DNA of 64,000 nt from JAVBWO01 sp036677375 (lineage in GTDB: Bacteria > Bacillota > Dehalobacteriia > UBA4068 > UBA4997), in assembly GCA_036677375.1 (NCBI GenBank), contig JAVBWO010000018.1, positions 1-64,000 of the forward strand, read 5' to 3'. The stretch's first letter is position 1. The number at the start of each line of letters is the position of its first letter. Position numbers and translations under genes: made by a program. Below are positions 25,678-35,170 of this stretch, in pieces. Below the pieces are notes generated by a model. That model did not search any database. It was not told the DNA's origin and worked only from the letters and a program-made list of their open reading frames with translations.

Positions 25678-25920
25678 TTGCAGTACTTTATTTTTTTGAA
25701 AAAGGGTTTGGTAAGATTTGTTTTTGGCAATCAAAAAAATCTGTATATGTTTTAAGTGACACAAATATCCCGATCAAAGGTTCAGTAAAGGGTACGGTAT
25801 TGGGCGGTAAAGACCATAAAGTCTTTACAAAAAGCACTTATCTTTGATGGGTATTCTCATTTAAACAAATCCAAATCTTTTTTCACAAATTTGGTTCCTG
25901 ATTTTAACTGAATCAAAAAT

Positions 25921-26020
25921 AAATAGAGTGTTGCAATTTTTAAAACGAACAACAGTGGTTACCATTATGGTTTATTCTTGCTGTCTGTTCTGAAAATAGC
26001 AGCGCTCTATTTTTTTATTT
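25921..26020 (+). terminator. Leader terminator between riboswitch and flgB
   Basis: aaatagagtgttgc (25921-25934) pairs with gcagcgctctattt (25999-26012), 14 bp with two G-U pairs. Inside it gaacaacag (25947-25955) pairs with ctgtctgttc (25981-25990) with one bulge. A T-run follows at once. It lies about 47 bases before flgB and must be read through for flagellar expression, so it is probably the expression platform, although it is 240 bases below the aptamer. Confidence 0.75.
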
Positions 26021-26066
26021 CAGCAGCAATTCAAAGTAAAAAGAATTGGTAAAGGAGATAAACACG

Positions 26067-26438
26067 ATGCCGGATTTCTTAAATACAGAAAATATTCTTC
26101 TTGTCCAAAAAAGTCTTGACGCTTTGTGGTTAAGGCAAAAAGTCATCTCTAATAATTTAGCCAATGCAGACACCCCAGGGTATAAAAGCCAAAGTGTGGT
26201 TTTTGAAGATGTCTTGAGCCGCGCTTTACAAACCGGCGACGCTCAGGAAAAATTAAAATCTTTGCAGCCGAAGATTGTCAAAAACAGTTCTACCCAGGTA
26301 CGTGAAGACGGCAACAATGTGGACAAAGATGAGCAAAATATTGAACTGACCAGAGCGCAGATGCAGTATGAGTGCATGGTACGGTTGATCTCAGAAGATA
26401 TTCGCAGAATGAAATACGCCATTAGCGGAGGGAGATAA
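26067..26438 (+). CDS. flgB: Flagellar proximal rod protein FlgB
   Basis: A 123-residue rod subunit. It has the axial-protein signature ISNNLANADTPGYKSQ (about residues 30-45) and a C-terminal helical region. ATG at 26067 has an aaaggag site 11 bases upstream and begins MPDFLNTE. It is the first gene of the main flagellar operon, behind the riboswitch and leader terminator. Confidence 0.93.
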   Translation: MPDFLNTENILLVQKSLDALWLRQKVISNNLANADTPGYKSQSVVFEDVLSRALQTGDAQEKLKSLQPKIVKNSSTQVREDGNNVDKDEQNIELTRAQMQYECMVRLISEDIRRMKYAISGGR

Positions 26439-26440
26439 AG

Positions 26441-26878
26441 ATGTCTTTCTTAAACTCATTGGATATCAGCGGTTCGGCATTGACAGCTCAAAAATTTCGA
26501 ATGGATGTCATTTCTTCCAATATTGCCAATGCATCTACCACAAGAACGGAAGAAGGCGGTCTTTATCGGAGAAAAATGGTGGTCTTTCAATCGACAGAAC
26601 AGCCAATGTCTTTCAGTAGTATTATGAATGCTTTGAGCGGGAGCAGCACAGGCGGTGTGGAGGTTTCGGCAGTCGTGGAAGATCCCGACTATTTCAAGGC
26701 CGTTTATAATCCTACCCACCCTGATGCCGATGCAGACGGCTATGTCATGATGCCAAACATTAACACGGTGGAAGAAATGATTGACATGATGTCGGCTACC
26801 CGCTCTTATGAAGCAGGGATTACAGTATTTAATGCGGTAAAATTAATGGCGAGCAAAGCTTTGGAGATCGGACAATAA
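26441..26878 (+). CDS. flgC: Flagellar proximal rod protein FlgC
   Basis: A 145-residue rod subunit with the rod signature VISSNIANASTTRTEEGGLYRR and the conserved C-terminal MMSATRSYEAGITVFNA. It starts 2 bases after the flgB stop with a ggagggag site. Confidence 0.94.
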   Translation: MSFLNSLDISGSALTAQKFRMDVISSNIANASTTRTEEGGLYRRKMVVFQSTEQPMSFSSIMNALSGSSTGGVEVSAVVEDPDYFKAVYNPTHPDADADGYVMMPNINTVEEMIDMMSATRSYEAGITVFNAVKLMASKALEIGQ

Positions 26879-26892
26879 AGGAGGTCTTGTAA

Positions 26893-27192
26893 ATGGAACC
26901 CATTTCTTCTATCGGTATAAAATCAATTCTTCAAGATATTAAACCGGAATCTGGACCCTCGCAAACGGCAGGGTCCTCTTTTGCCAATATTTTTGAAAAT
27001 GCCATAAAGAATGTTAAAGATACCGAAGATATCGCTAGGCATGATGAGCTTCTGGTCGCAACGGGTGAAGTGGATGATCTTCATACCGTTATGATCAATG
27101 CTACCAAGGCGGAACTTGCCTTGTCCATGTTGGTACAGGTTAGAAACAAGGCGCTGGATGCTTATAACGAAGTTATGAATATGACTGTCTAG
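26893..27192 (+). CDS. fliE: Hook-basal body protein FliE
   Basis: A 99-residue adaptor between the MS ring and the rod. It has the typical C-terminal helix VMINATKAELALSMLVQVRNK followed by AYNEVMNM. It follows flgC with an aaaggagg site. Confidence 0.93.
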   Translation: MEPISSIGIKSILQDIKPESGPSQTAGSSFANIFENAIKNVKDTEDIARHDELLVATGEVDDLHTVMINATKAELALSMLVQVRNKALDAYNEVMNMTV

Positions 27193-27290
27193 TCCTAATA
27201 TCCTTAGTGTAAAAGTTATATGGGAAAAGTGACCTGGGTGTTGTACCTAAGGCGCCAGGAAATATAATTTATGATAAATTGAGGTAAAAC

Positions 27291-28847
27291 ATGAAGCTGA
27301 CGACACGGCGCATTTTAGAACAGATCAAAGAATTTTGGAAGGCGAAGAGCAAAAAAACGCAGAGGCGCATCATCGGACTATTGTTTTCTTTTGTTGCTGT
27401 TGCGGTATTGGCTGCCGTTTTCCTCAACAACAGCGGTTATGTTACTTTATACGAAGGACTTTCTTCTTCTGAAATGGGAGATATTGTATCCAAATTAAAT
27501 GAGATGGGGTTTGATTTTAAGGTCAAAACAGACGGTACCATCTTAGTTTCCCAAGAAGAGGAAGCAGAAGTCTTGATGACGATGGCATCGGAAGGTTATC
27601 CGCAGAGTGCGCTCAATTATGATATTTTCACCAGCAATTCCGGTTTCATGACCACCGAGTATGAAAAAAAACAATACCTCCTGTTTTTGTATCAAAATAG
27701 ATTGCAGGATGCCATTAAAACGATAAAGGGAGTCAAATCCGCCATTGTAACCATCAGCCTTCCGGAAGAAGATTCTTTCGTTTTTGAGGAAGATAAAGTA
27801 CCGGCCACCGCTTCGGTGGTTTTAAGCCTGGCATCAGGTGCGGAGCTGAGCACAAAACAGATTAAAGGCATAGAGAACCTGGTATCTAGCAGTATAGCTG
27901 GCTTGGACAGTAAAAATGTCGCTATTGTAAGCAATACGGGAGAAACACTGAACGATCAATATGACGATGAAAAGAGCGTCAATTCCAATACGAAATTTGA
28001 ATTGGAAAAGAATATCAGCAATTCCATAGAAAAGAAAATCGTGAAACTTTTATCCCCCGTCTTCGGTTATGATTCCATACGGGTAGCGGTCAATACGCTG
28101 GTGGATATTAATAAGACGGTGAGTGAACAGACAACTTATGAGCCGGTTGTAGGCGAGAACGGTATGATTGAAAGACAGGATTCCGTAAAAGAGAATTTAG
28201 CCGCCGGGAATGCCGCCGGCGGAGTACCGGGCACGGCTACAAACAGCGGCGTGACAACCTACCAGGAGCCTACAGGCTCCGATAATACGGGCAATTACAG
28301 CGAATCCAGCAGCACCAACTATTTGAATAACCAGACGGTGGAACAGGTGGAGCGGGAAGGCTATGAAATCAAAGATATCACGGTGTCTGTGCTTATCGGC
28401 AATCAGCAGCTGACACAAAGTCAAATCGCGGATTATAAGCAAATGGTAGCCTTTGCCGCTGGAACCGCAGCGGATAAAGTCGTAATCAACAATGCCGTCT
28501 TTGCCGCTGCCGAAAACAGCGGTAACACAGCAGAACCTTCAGGATCATTTTTGAAAGATAATATGATCTACATTGGAGGCGCGGCAGCATTGCTTGCTGT
28601 TGTTTTGGTGGTTCTGCGCCTGCTGAAAAAACGAAAACAAAAACGGAAGCCGGAACCGGAACCGGAAGAAAGTGTTTTCGAAAACACGCCCCTTGATCCC
28701 AAAGCCCAGTTTGTGGATGAGATTGTTTTAAATGAAACAAGAGAACAAAACCTGAAAAGACAGATCAAAGATTTCTCGTCGGGGAACCCGGATATTGTGG
28801 CACAGTTGATCAGAACATGGCTCAAAGAGGATGATGAAAATGAGTGA
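27291..28847 (+). CDS. fliF: Flagellar MS-ring protein FliF
   Basis: A 518-residue ring protein with two membrane helices (about 28-48 and 424-444). The periplasmic ring-building motifs lie between (YVTLYEGLSSSEMGDIV, then GFMTTEYEKKQYLL and the SLPEEDSFV region). The cytoplasmic C-terminus is charged and should bind FliG. Its stop overlaps the fliG start. Confidence 0.95.
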   Translation: MKLTTRRILEQIKEFWKAKSKKTQRRIIGLLFSFVAVAVLAAVFLNNSGYVTLYEGLSSSEMGDIVSKLNEMGFDFKVKTDGTILVSQEEEAEVLMTMASEGYPQSALNYDIFTSNSGFMTTEYEKKQYLLFLYQNRLQDAIKTIKGVKSAIVTISLPEEDSFVFEEDKVPATASVVLSLASGAELSTKQIKGIENLVSSSIAGLDSKNVAIVSNTGETLNDQYDDEKSVNSNTKFELEKNISNSIEKKIVKLLSPVFGYDSIRVAVNTLVDINKTVSEQTTYEPVVGENGMIERQDSVKENLAAGNAAGGVPGTATNSGVTTYQEPTGSDNTGNYSESSSTNYLNNQTVEQVEREGYEIKDITVSVLIGNQQLTQSQIADYKQMVAFAAGTAADKVVINNAVFAAAENSGNTAEPSGSFLKDNMIYIGGAAALLAVVLVVLRLLKKRKQKRKPEPEPEESVFENTPLDPKAQFVDEIVLNETREQNLKRQIKDFSSGNPDIVAQLIRTWLKEDDENE

Positions 28848-29844
28848 TACCATTACTGCAAAAAGAAAAGCGGCGGCTGTTGTCATTGCCTTAGGATCCG
28901 ATTATGCATCCAATATTTATAAATTCCTGCGGGATGAGGAGATCGAACAGCTGACCATAGAGATTGCCACTATTAAAGATATGAGTGCCGAATCCATGGA
29001 AAGTATTATGGAAGAATTTTACAATCTATGTCTGGCGCAAAAGTTTTTCAGCGAGGGTGGTATCGATTATGCCAAAGAGGTATTAAATAAGGCCTTCGGT
29101 ATGCAAAACGCGAATACCTTGATTGAAAAAATAACCAAAACCTTAAAAACACGGGCTTTTGATTTTTTAAAAAAAGCAGAACCCAAACACCTTCTTACCT
29201 TTTTACAAAATGAGCATCCTCAGACCATTGCTTTAGTTCTTTCTTATTTAAGGCCGGAACAAGCTTCGGCCATTATTGCGGAGCTGCCCCGGGAAAACCA
29301 GCTGGAGGTAGTGGAACGGATTGCTACCATGGATCGGACTTCTCCGGAGGTGGTGCGGGAAGTGGAAAAAGCTTTGGAAAAGAAATTTTCTTCCAGCATG
29401 TCGGTTGGTTTGGCGGAAATCGGCGGCGTCAAACATATTGCCGGTATCTTAAATGAGGTGGATCGCGGGACCGAAAAATTCATTCTGGAAGAATTGGGTA
29501 AAAAAGAGCCGAACCTGGCCGAAGAAATTCGGAAACGCATGTTTATCTTTGAGGATATTTCTACATTAGATGACATCGCGATTCAACGGTTCTTGAGAGA
29601 AGTAGATACCAAAGATCTGCTTATTGCCTTAAAGGGAACCAGCAAAGAGGTATCGGAAGTGTTCTATGGCAATATGTCCGCCCGTATGGCGGAAATGATG
29701 CATGAAGAAGCGCAGTATATGGGCGCAGTCAGATTGGCAGATGTAGAAGAGGCGCAGCAAAAAATGGTCAGTATTGTTAGAAGATTGGAAGATACAGGAG
29801 AAATCCACATATCCAGAGGCCGAAAGGATGAGATCATTGCCTAA
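28840..29844 (+). CDS. fliG: Flagellar motor switch protein FliG
   Basis: A 334-residue rotor protein with three FliG domains. The middle domain has LLTFLQNEHPQTIALVLSYL with the EHPQ motif. The C-terminal torque region has FEDISTLDDIAIQRFLREVD with the charged residues that face MotA. ATG at 28840 is preferred over two close upstream ATGs because of the spacing from aagagg. It overlaps fliF by 8 bases. Confidence 0.95.
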   Translation: MSDTITAKRKAAAVVIALGSDYASNIYKFLRDEEIEQLTIEIATIKDMSAESMESIMEEFYNLCLAQKFFSEGGIDYAKEVLNKAFGMQNANTLIEKITKTLKTRAFDFLKKAEPKHLLTFLQNEHPQTIALVLSYLRPEQASAIIAELPRENQLEVVERIATMDRTSPEVVREVEKALEKKFSSSMSVGLAEIGGVKHIAGILNEVDRGTEKFILEELGKKEPNLAEEIRKRMFIFEDISTLDDIAIQRFLREVDTKDLLIALKGTSKEVSEVFYGNMSARMAEMMHEEAQYMGAVRLADVEEAQQKMVSIVRRLEDTGEIHISRGRKDEIIA

Positions 29845-30577
29845 AATTTTTAAAGATATTGACGTTGTGCTGGAAAATAATTATCTCATGCCCAAAGATG
29901 AGACACAAGAAAGAGCCGTCTCTGAGACGCCGAAAACGGTGCCTTATGACAAGTCTTTGAAAAAAAATGCGGAGATCTTATGGCAGGCAAGGCTAAAGGC
30001 GCAAAAGATCATTGAAAATGCCAATGGGTCCGCTAAAAAAATCATTCAAAATGCGAATCAAAAAGCGCAGAGCGAGTTGGAGCGGGCGCAGAAAGCGGGA
30101 TATGAAAAGGGATTTGCCTTAGGCAAGGAAAACGCCGAAGCTCAGGTGAAAGAGGTTGTTGACGAGCTTTTACAGTTGATCGGATCCATTGACGAAGCCA
30201 AAAGTGACATATTATGTCAATATGAAAACCAACTGAAAGACCTCGCCTTACATATTGCAAAAAAAATAATTGATACGGAATTGAAAAAAAACGACAGCCT
30301 TTTTTTATCTCTTTATAAAAATGCCATCAAACAGCATAACGAGCAAAAATGGTTAAAACTCACAGTCTCACAATACGAAGCGGAATTTGCCACCTCCAAT
30401 CCTGATCTGCTTTTGTCTTTGGCAAAAGGCGCCCAAGATATCAAGATCACAGTTGCTAAAAATGCTCCCCAAGGAACCTGCATCGTGGAAACTCCCTTGA
30501 GTATTACCGATGCCAGTGTGGAAACACAAATCATCAAACTGGAGAATGCCTTTCACAATGCCGAGGTCTCTCTGTGA
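29828..30577 (+). CDS. fliH: Flagellar export regulator FliH
   Basis: A 249-residue protein that binds and restrains the export ATPase FliI. A coiled-coil region (residues 45-110) contains the EKGFALGKENAEAQ stretch, and a C-terminal globular part resembles the VirB/vacuolar E-subunit fold. ATG at 29828 overlaps the fliG end by 17 bases with aaagg just before it. Confidence 0.85.
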   Translation: MRSLPKIFKDIDVVLENNYLMPKDETQERAVSETPKTVPYDKSLKKNAEILWQARLKAQKIIENANGSAKKIIQNANQKAQSELERAQKAGYEKGFALGKENAEAQVKEVVDELLQLIGSIDEAKSDILCQYENQLKDLALHIAKKIIDTELKKNDSLFLSLYKNAIKQHNEQKWLKLTVSQYEAEFATSNPDLLLSLAKGAQDIKITVAKNAPQGTCIVETPLSITDASVETQIIKLENAFHNAEVSL

Positions 30578-30683
30578 AAAAGGCTTCGCCGGTAACAAAT
30601 AAAAACTTGATCAAATCTTGTTTTATGAAAATAATATACTGCCTCATTGCTGAGATGCCGGACAATCGTGAGGGGACGGAAAA

Positions 30684-31988
30684 TTGAAATTTGAAAAATA
30701 CGAGAAGGCTCTTTTAGAAACCAATACCATTGTCAATAAGGGAAAAGTGGATAAGATCATTGGGCTTGTGATCGAATCCACCGGTCCTCTAGCCAATATC
30801 GGAGATGTCTGCATCATCTATTCCGCTAAGGGCAATAAAAGCATCCGCGCCGAGGTGGTGGGATTCCGGGAAGGCCGAGTACTGCTCATGCCCTTCGAAG
30901 ACTTAAACGGCATCGGCCCGGGGAGCTTGGTGGAATCCACCGGAGATGTTCTTAGGATACCGGTTGGGGAAAAACTCATTGGCAGAATTATTGATGGATT
31001 TGGCGTTCCCATTGACGGTGGTGAAGATTTTTATGATATGCCCAGTTATTATGTCTCAAATGAGCCTTCCAACCCTCTTTCGCGTCCCCGGATCAATACC
31101 AGAATCAATTTTGGCGTCAAAGCCATTGACGGTCTTATGACCTGCGGGCGTGGGCAGCGCATGGGCATCTTTTCAGGGAGCGGCGTTGGGAAAAGTACTT
31201 TGATGGGCATGATTGCCAGAAATATCGAATCAGATGTCAACGTTATCGCTTTGGTAGGAGAAAGAGGCCGGGAAGTACGGGATTTCATTGAAAAGGATTT
31301 AGGTCGGGAAGGTATGGCAAGGTCCGTGTTGGTGGTGGCCACCTCGGATCAGCCGGCTATGATGCGTTTAAAGTGTGCTCTTACCGCTACTACCATCGCG
31401 GAATATTTTAAAGACAGAGGCAAGGATGTTTTTCTGATCATGGATTCTCTCACCCGGTTTGCCATGGCGCAAAGAGAAATCGGATTGGCCATTGGCGAGC
31501 CTCCGGTAGCGCGGGGCTATACCCCGTCTATTTATGCCATGTTACCAAAGCTCTTGGAACGGTCGGGCAATTTTCAAAACGGTTCCATTACCGGCATTTA
31601 TACTGTCTTGGTGGAAGGGGATGATACCGACGAACCCATATCGGATACGGTAAGAGGCATCATCGACGGCCATATCGTACTTTCCCGATCCATCGCCATG
31701 CGAAACCATTATCCGGCCATTGATATCTTAGCCAGCATCAGCAGGCTCATGAACGAGATTGTTGGAAAGGAACATATGGAGCTTGCCGCAAAATTACGCG
31801 GCATTCTTTCGGTGTATTACGAAAACTTTGATCTGATCAGCATAGGCGCATATAAAAGCGGTGCTAACCCAGCTTTGGATTATGCGGTAGCCAATATAGA
31901 AAGGATCAATGCCTTCTTAAAGCAAGAGATCAACCAGAGCTTCGCTTATGAGGAAACCATAGAACAACTGCAAAGCATCTTTCGTTGA
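30684..31988 (+). CDS. fliI: Flagellar export ATPase FliI
   Basis: A 434-residue F1-beta-like ATPase of the type III export apparatus. Walker A is GSGVGKST (about 165-172), Walker B is VFLIMDSLTRFA, and the family region GEPPVARGYTPSIYAMLPKL is intact. The start is TTG with a gaggggacgg site; a 106-base gap follows fliH. Confidence 0.95.
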   Translation: MKFEKYEKALLETNTIVNKGKVDKIIGLVIESTGPLANIGDVCIIYSAKGNKSIRAEVVGFREGRVLLMPFEDLNGIGPGSLVESTGDVLRIPVGEKLIGRIIDGFGVPIDGGEDFYDMPSYYVSNEPSNPLSRPRINTRINFGVKAIDGLMTCGRGQRMGIFSGSGVGKSTLMGMIARNIESDVNVIALVGERGREVRDFIEKDLGREGMARSVLVVATSDQPAMMRLKCALTATTIAEYFKDRGKDVFLIMDSLTRFAMAQREIGLAIGEPPVARGYTPSIYAMLPKLLERSGNFQNGSITGIYTVLVEGDDTDEPISDTVRGIIDGHIVLSRSIAMRNHYPAIDILASISRLMNEIVGKEHMELAAKLRGILSVYYENFDLISIGAYKSGANPALDYAVANIERINAFLKQEINQSFAYEETIEQLQSIFR

Positions 31989-32073
31989 AGCACAAAAGCT
32001 ATAAAGCATGAAGCAATCAGAAATGAATGAAGCATTGTAGTAAGTAATTCAATTTTTGGGAGCGGAGCGGACG

Positions 32074-32526
32074 ATGAAAAAATTTGAGTTTTCCATGCAA
32101 AAAGTCTTGGAATACAAGACCCATGTAAAGGATAAAGAAAAAAATGTATTGGCACAAATGCGTAGCCGTTATCAGGAAGTTTACGATGAAATGATAGCAA
32201 TGCAACAAGTATATAACGAGTTCAATAAACAATATGCCGCAAGATGCACCCTGGGGATTACCATCAGGGAACTGGCCATAGCCAGAACCTATATGGCGGA
32301 TTTGGCCGAACGGATCGAGCAGATGTTTTTACTTCTGGAAAAGGCTGCACGGGAAATCGACCTACAGCTGGACCGCGTGATAGAAGTTTCCAAGGAAAAA
32401 AGTTCTATGGATAAACTAAAAGACCGCTGTTACGTGGTATACCGGGAACAGCAAAGAAAGGAGATGGAAATTTTTATCGATGATTTTGTAGCTAACACCA
32501 GCCATATGGCTCTCCAGGTCAACTGA
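32074..32526 (+). CDS. fliJ: Flagellar export protein FliJ
   Basis: A 150-residue, almost wholly helical coiled-coil protein, the usual FliJ size (about 147). It begins MKKFEFSMQKVLEYK, a typical FliJ start, and lies between fliI and fliK. ATG at 32074 has a gggagcgg site. It would act as a stalk in the FliI ring. Confidence 0.85.
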   Translation: MKKFEFSMQKVLEYKTHVKDKEKNVLAQMRSRYQEVYDEMIAMQQVYNEFNKQYAARCTLGITIRELAIARTYMADLAERIEQMFLLLEKAAREIDLQLDRVIEVSKEKSSMDKLKDRCYVVYREQQRKEMEIFIDDFVANTSHMALQVN

Positions 32527-32575
32527 CCAAAATCAATGTTAGATTATATTGCTTGAAAGGAGGTGAGGAAGTGAG

Positions 32576-34204
32576 ATGATGATAAATGCCATAAGCACCC
32601 CCTGTGAGTCACTAAACGGCGTGCAAGGGGCAAAGGCACAAACTCCGGAAACGGCGCAGCCGGAAAATTGTTTTTTATCTGTTCTGGATCAGATGTTGGG
32701 AAATCCTACGGCAGCGGCCGGATCAGGTCGTGAAGAAAAACCTTCCGGAATTGCCGTTGACTTTTCCGCAATGCAGTCGCAATCGGAAGCGGAAGAAGAT
32801 TCTGCCGAGACGAAACCAGACGAAACTCAAAATATAACGGCAGCTCTTCCCTTCTTATTTGCCGTATTCGGGCAAACCACAAATACCGATAATTCAGGCA
32901 TCCCAACAGCCCTAAATACGGATCCAAAACCGGCTGCACCTACTGAAGGTGCCGGCATAGCGTCTGTAAATGTTTCGGTTCCATTGACCAAAACGAACAA
33001 TAAGAGCATTCTTGCCGAATTCTCAGCCTCGGCGCCAAACGGTACCGCGTTAAGCGGTAAAACGCAGACAATTGGCAATGGGGCACAGCCGGAGCCTGTC
33101 GCCGTTTTGACGGAAATTAGCAAAGCGCCACAGGGTGCGGCAGCGCAAGAAATTTCCCAAGAGGCAATTCAACAAGAAATAGTTATGACAAACGGAAACC
33201 AGAATGCTTTATCTCAGGCAGAAATCGTGGGAAGCCGGGAGGCCTTTGATACGATCCTTTCCAAGACAAACGAGATTACGGAAAGGATAACGGGATTGGA
33301 CAATGGCGGCCTATCCAAAGAAGGTGGGACGGCATGTTTTAGCAACGTCACAACAGATCATGTGGCGACGAAATTCAAAATGTCCCAAGATGGCGGCACT
33401 GCCCAAAACAATCACACCAATCTTGGGAAAAGCGCGGATCAAACAACCGCCGGGGTACTCCAAGACGCTACTCCCGCAGGTGGTCATGGTAATTCATACC
33501 ATATTAAACAAATTGACAGTACCGTAAGTGGTCAAACACAAAAACCGTCAGATTTTAGCTTCTCTAGTAAAGCTGAAACGGAAGATGCTGGTTGCAAAAA
33601 AGAAAAACCAATCGGTATCCAGGAAGAAGCCCTTGGTTTGATCACTGTGAAAGGGGGCGGCAGCCCCCAAATGGTAACGGAAACGACACAGACAACCAAC
33701 GAAGCAGATGCCTTTTCCCAAGTATCCGAGCAGGTCACACAAGCACTAAGCGATAAGGACAGCGCTAATTTCAAAATGAAGCTACATCCCGCAGGATTGG
33801 GTGAAATTTCGGTAACGCTGACATGCCAGGATGGTAAGGTCACACTTGCCATTGTGACAGAAAATCCGGCAACGCAGAAATTGTTGGCAGGCCAGGCCGA
33901 TCAACTGAAAGCGGCTCTATTGGCGAAAAATTATGAGGTTACGGGCTTAAATGTGAGTGCAAGCTCCGGCTCTGAATCCCACACAGCTACTAACAATCCG
34001 TTTTCTTTAGAAACTGGATTTAGTGGTTCCGATACTAACAGCGCATTTACTTTTTCCGAAAGGTCTTGGGGCAATGAACAAAATGACCAGAATCGCGAGT
34101 ATTCGGAATACTCTTTTGCGGATCATGCTTTAGGCAGGGAAGAGGAAAAGGAATATCGGAATTGGCAGGGTTATTATACCGGCCGGCTCAATTTTTGGGC
34201 ATAG
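32576..34204 (+). CDS. fliK: Flagellar hook-length control protein FliK
   Basis: A 542-residue secreted ruler. The N-terminal 400 residues are low-complexity and rich in Ala, Thr, Gln and Ser. The C-terminal Flg_hook domain (about 395-465) has the signature KMKLHPAGLGEISVTLTCQDG, then LKAALLAKNYEVTGLNV. An aaaggaggtgagg site precedes two adjacent ATGs. Confidence 0.88.
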   Translation: MMINAISTPCESLNGVQGAKAQTPETAQPENCFLSVLDQMLGNPTAAAGSGREEKPSGIAVDFSAMQSQSEAEEDSAETKPDETQNITAALPFLFAVFGQTTNTDNSGIPTALNTDPKPAAPTEGAGIASVNVSVPLTKTNNKSILAEFSASAPNGTALSGKTQTIGNGAQPEPVAVLTEISKAPQGAAAQEISQEAIQQEIVMTNGNQNALSQAEIVGSREAFDTILSKTNEITERITGLDNGGLSKEGGTACFSNVTTDHVATKFKMSQDGGTAQNNHTNLGKSADQTTAGVLQDATPAGGHGNSYHIKQIDSTVSGQTQKPSDFSFSSKAETEDAGCKKEKPIGIQEEALGLITVKGGGSPQMVTETTQTTNEADAFSQVSEQVTQALSDKDSANFKMKLHPAGLGEISVTLTCQDGKVTLAIVTENPATQKLLAGQADQLKAALLAKNYEVTGLNVSASSGSESHTATNNPFSLETGFSGSDTNSAFTFSERSWGNEQNDQNREYSEYSFADHALGREEEKEYRNWQGYYTGRLNFWA

Positions 34205-34244
34205 GAAAAGCCTTAATGAAAAAGCCAGAATAGGGAGGTTTATG

Positions 34245-34652
34245 ATGAGTATTTCCACAAACAGTTTAAGCAGCGCATATTCATCATCCGGTTACGCGGC
34301 GACGACAGAGAATAATACCAATTTATCCATGAATGATTTTTTTGAACTTCTGGTTGCGGAACTGCAAAATCAAAGTATGCTTGACCCGGTTGACAGCTCC
34401 GAATTCATTGGACAGATGGCACAGTTTTCCGTCTTGTCGCAAATGAATGAATTGTCCAGTGTTTGTCAGATGTCCTATGCCATTTCTCTTTTAGGTAAAA
34501 AGGCTTCTGTTTCCAGTACCGACACCAGCGGCAGCACAAAGACGGTAACCGGTACCGTGGAAAATGTAACTTATCAAAGCGGTTCTCCTTGTATTGAGAT
34601 TGATGGCACCGAATATTCTCTCAGCGATTTGCTGAAGGTAGAAAACAACTGA
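34245..34652 (+). CDS. flgD: Hook cap / hook assembly protein FlgD
   Basis: A 135-residue hook-capping protein. It has the conserved MNDFFELLVAELQNQSMLDPVD followed by FIGQMAQFSVLSQMNEL. It is a short form without the C-terminal FlgD Ig-like domain, as in many Firmicutes. ATG at 34245 (spacing 6 from gggagg) is preferred to the one a codon earlier. Confidence 0.9.
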   Translation: MSISTNSLSSAYSSSGYAATTENNTNLSMNDFFELLVAELQNQSMLDPVDSSEFIGQMAQFSVLSQMNELSSVCQMSYAISLLGKKASVSSTDTSGSTKTVTGTVENVTYQSGSPCIEIDGTEYSLSDLLKVENN

Positions 34653-34686
34653 CAGGAAATCGTGGTTTCTTTTAGGAGGTGATCCC

Positions 34687-35088
34687 GTGCGTATCGAAGA
34701 TGCCGTTTGGAGATACGGTTCCATTCAAGGTGCTACGGAAGCAATCCGCAAGCAGTCGGCAGAAAAAGCAGTTGAAACCGGCCAAGAATCCCGACAATCT
34801 TTTGAAGATATTTTAAAGCAAAAGATTGAAGAAAAGGAACTGATCTTTTCAAAACATGCGCAGCAACGGCTGGCTCAAAGAGATATAGAACTCTCGGAAG
34901 CGGATCTGCAGAAGCTGAATGCCGCCGTCAGAAAGGCGGAGGAAAAAGGTGTGGACAATACGCTGGTATTAAGTGAAAAGGGAGCCTTTGTCGTTAACGT
35001 ATCCAACCATATTGTGATAACTGCCATGAGTGGTAATGATATGAAAGAAAATGTCTTTACACAAATCGACGGCGCCGTGGTCATATAG
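34687..35088 (+). CDS. Flagellar operon protein (TIGR02530-like)
   Basis: A 133-residue cytoplasmic protein of the small family found between flgD and flgE in Firmicutes. It is recognisable by FSKHAQQRLAQRDIELSEADL and the VDNTLVLSEKGAFVVNVSN stretch. The function is unknown, possibly in hook assembly. GTG start with an aggaggtga site 6 bases upstream. Confidence 0.85.
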   Translation: MRIEDAVWRYGSIQGATEAIRKQSAEKAVETGQESRQSFEDILKQKIEEKELIFSKHAQQRLAQRDIELSEADLQKLNAAVRKAEEKGVDNTLVLSEKGAFVVNVSNHIVITAMSGNDMKENVFTQIDGAVVI

Positions 35089-35170
35089 CCGGACCTTCCA
35101 AGGAAGCTATGTACCTTTCTCCGATTGAGAATGTACAGAAGCGGCGTCCCTAATAAAGGAGGCACATAAA

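Noticed and set aside
25659..25847. 62-codon frame inside the flagellar leader
   Set aside because: It begins within the riboswitch aptamer and has no ribosome-binding site; it is explained by the leader RNA.
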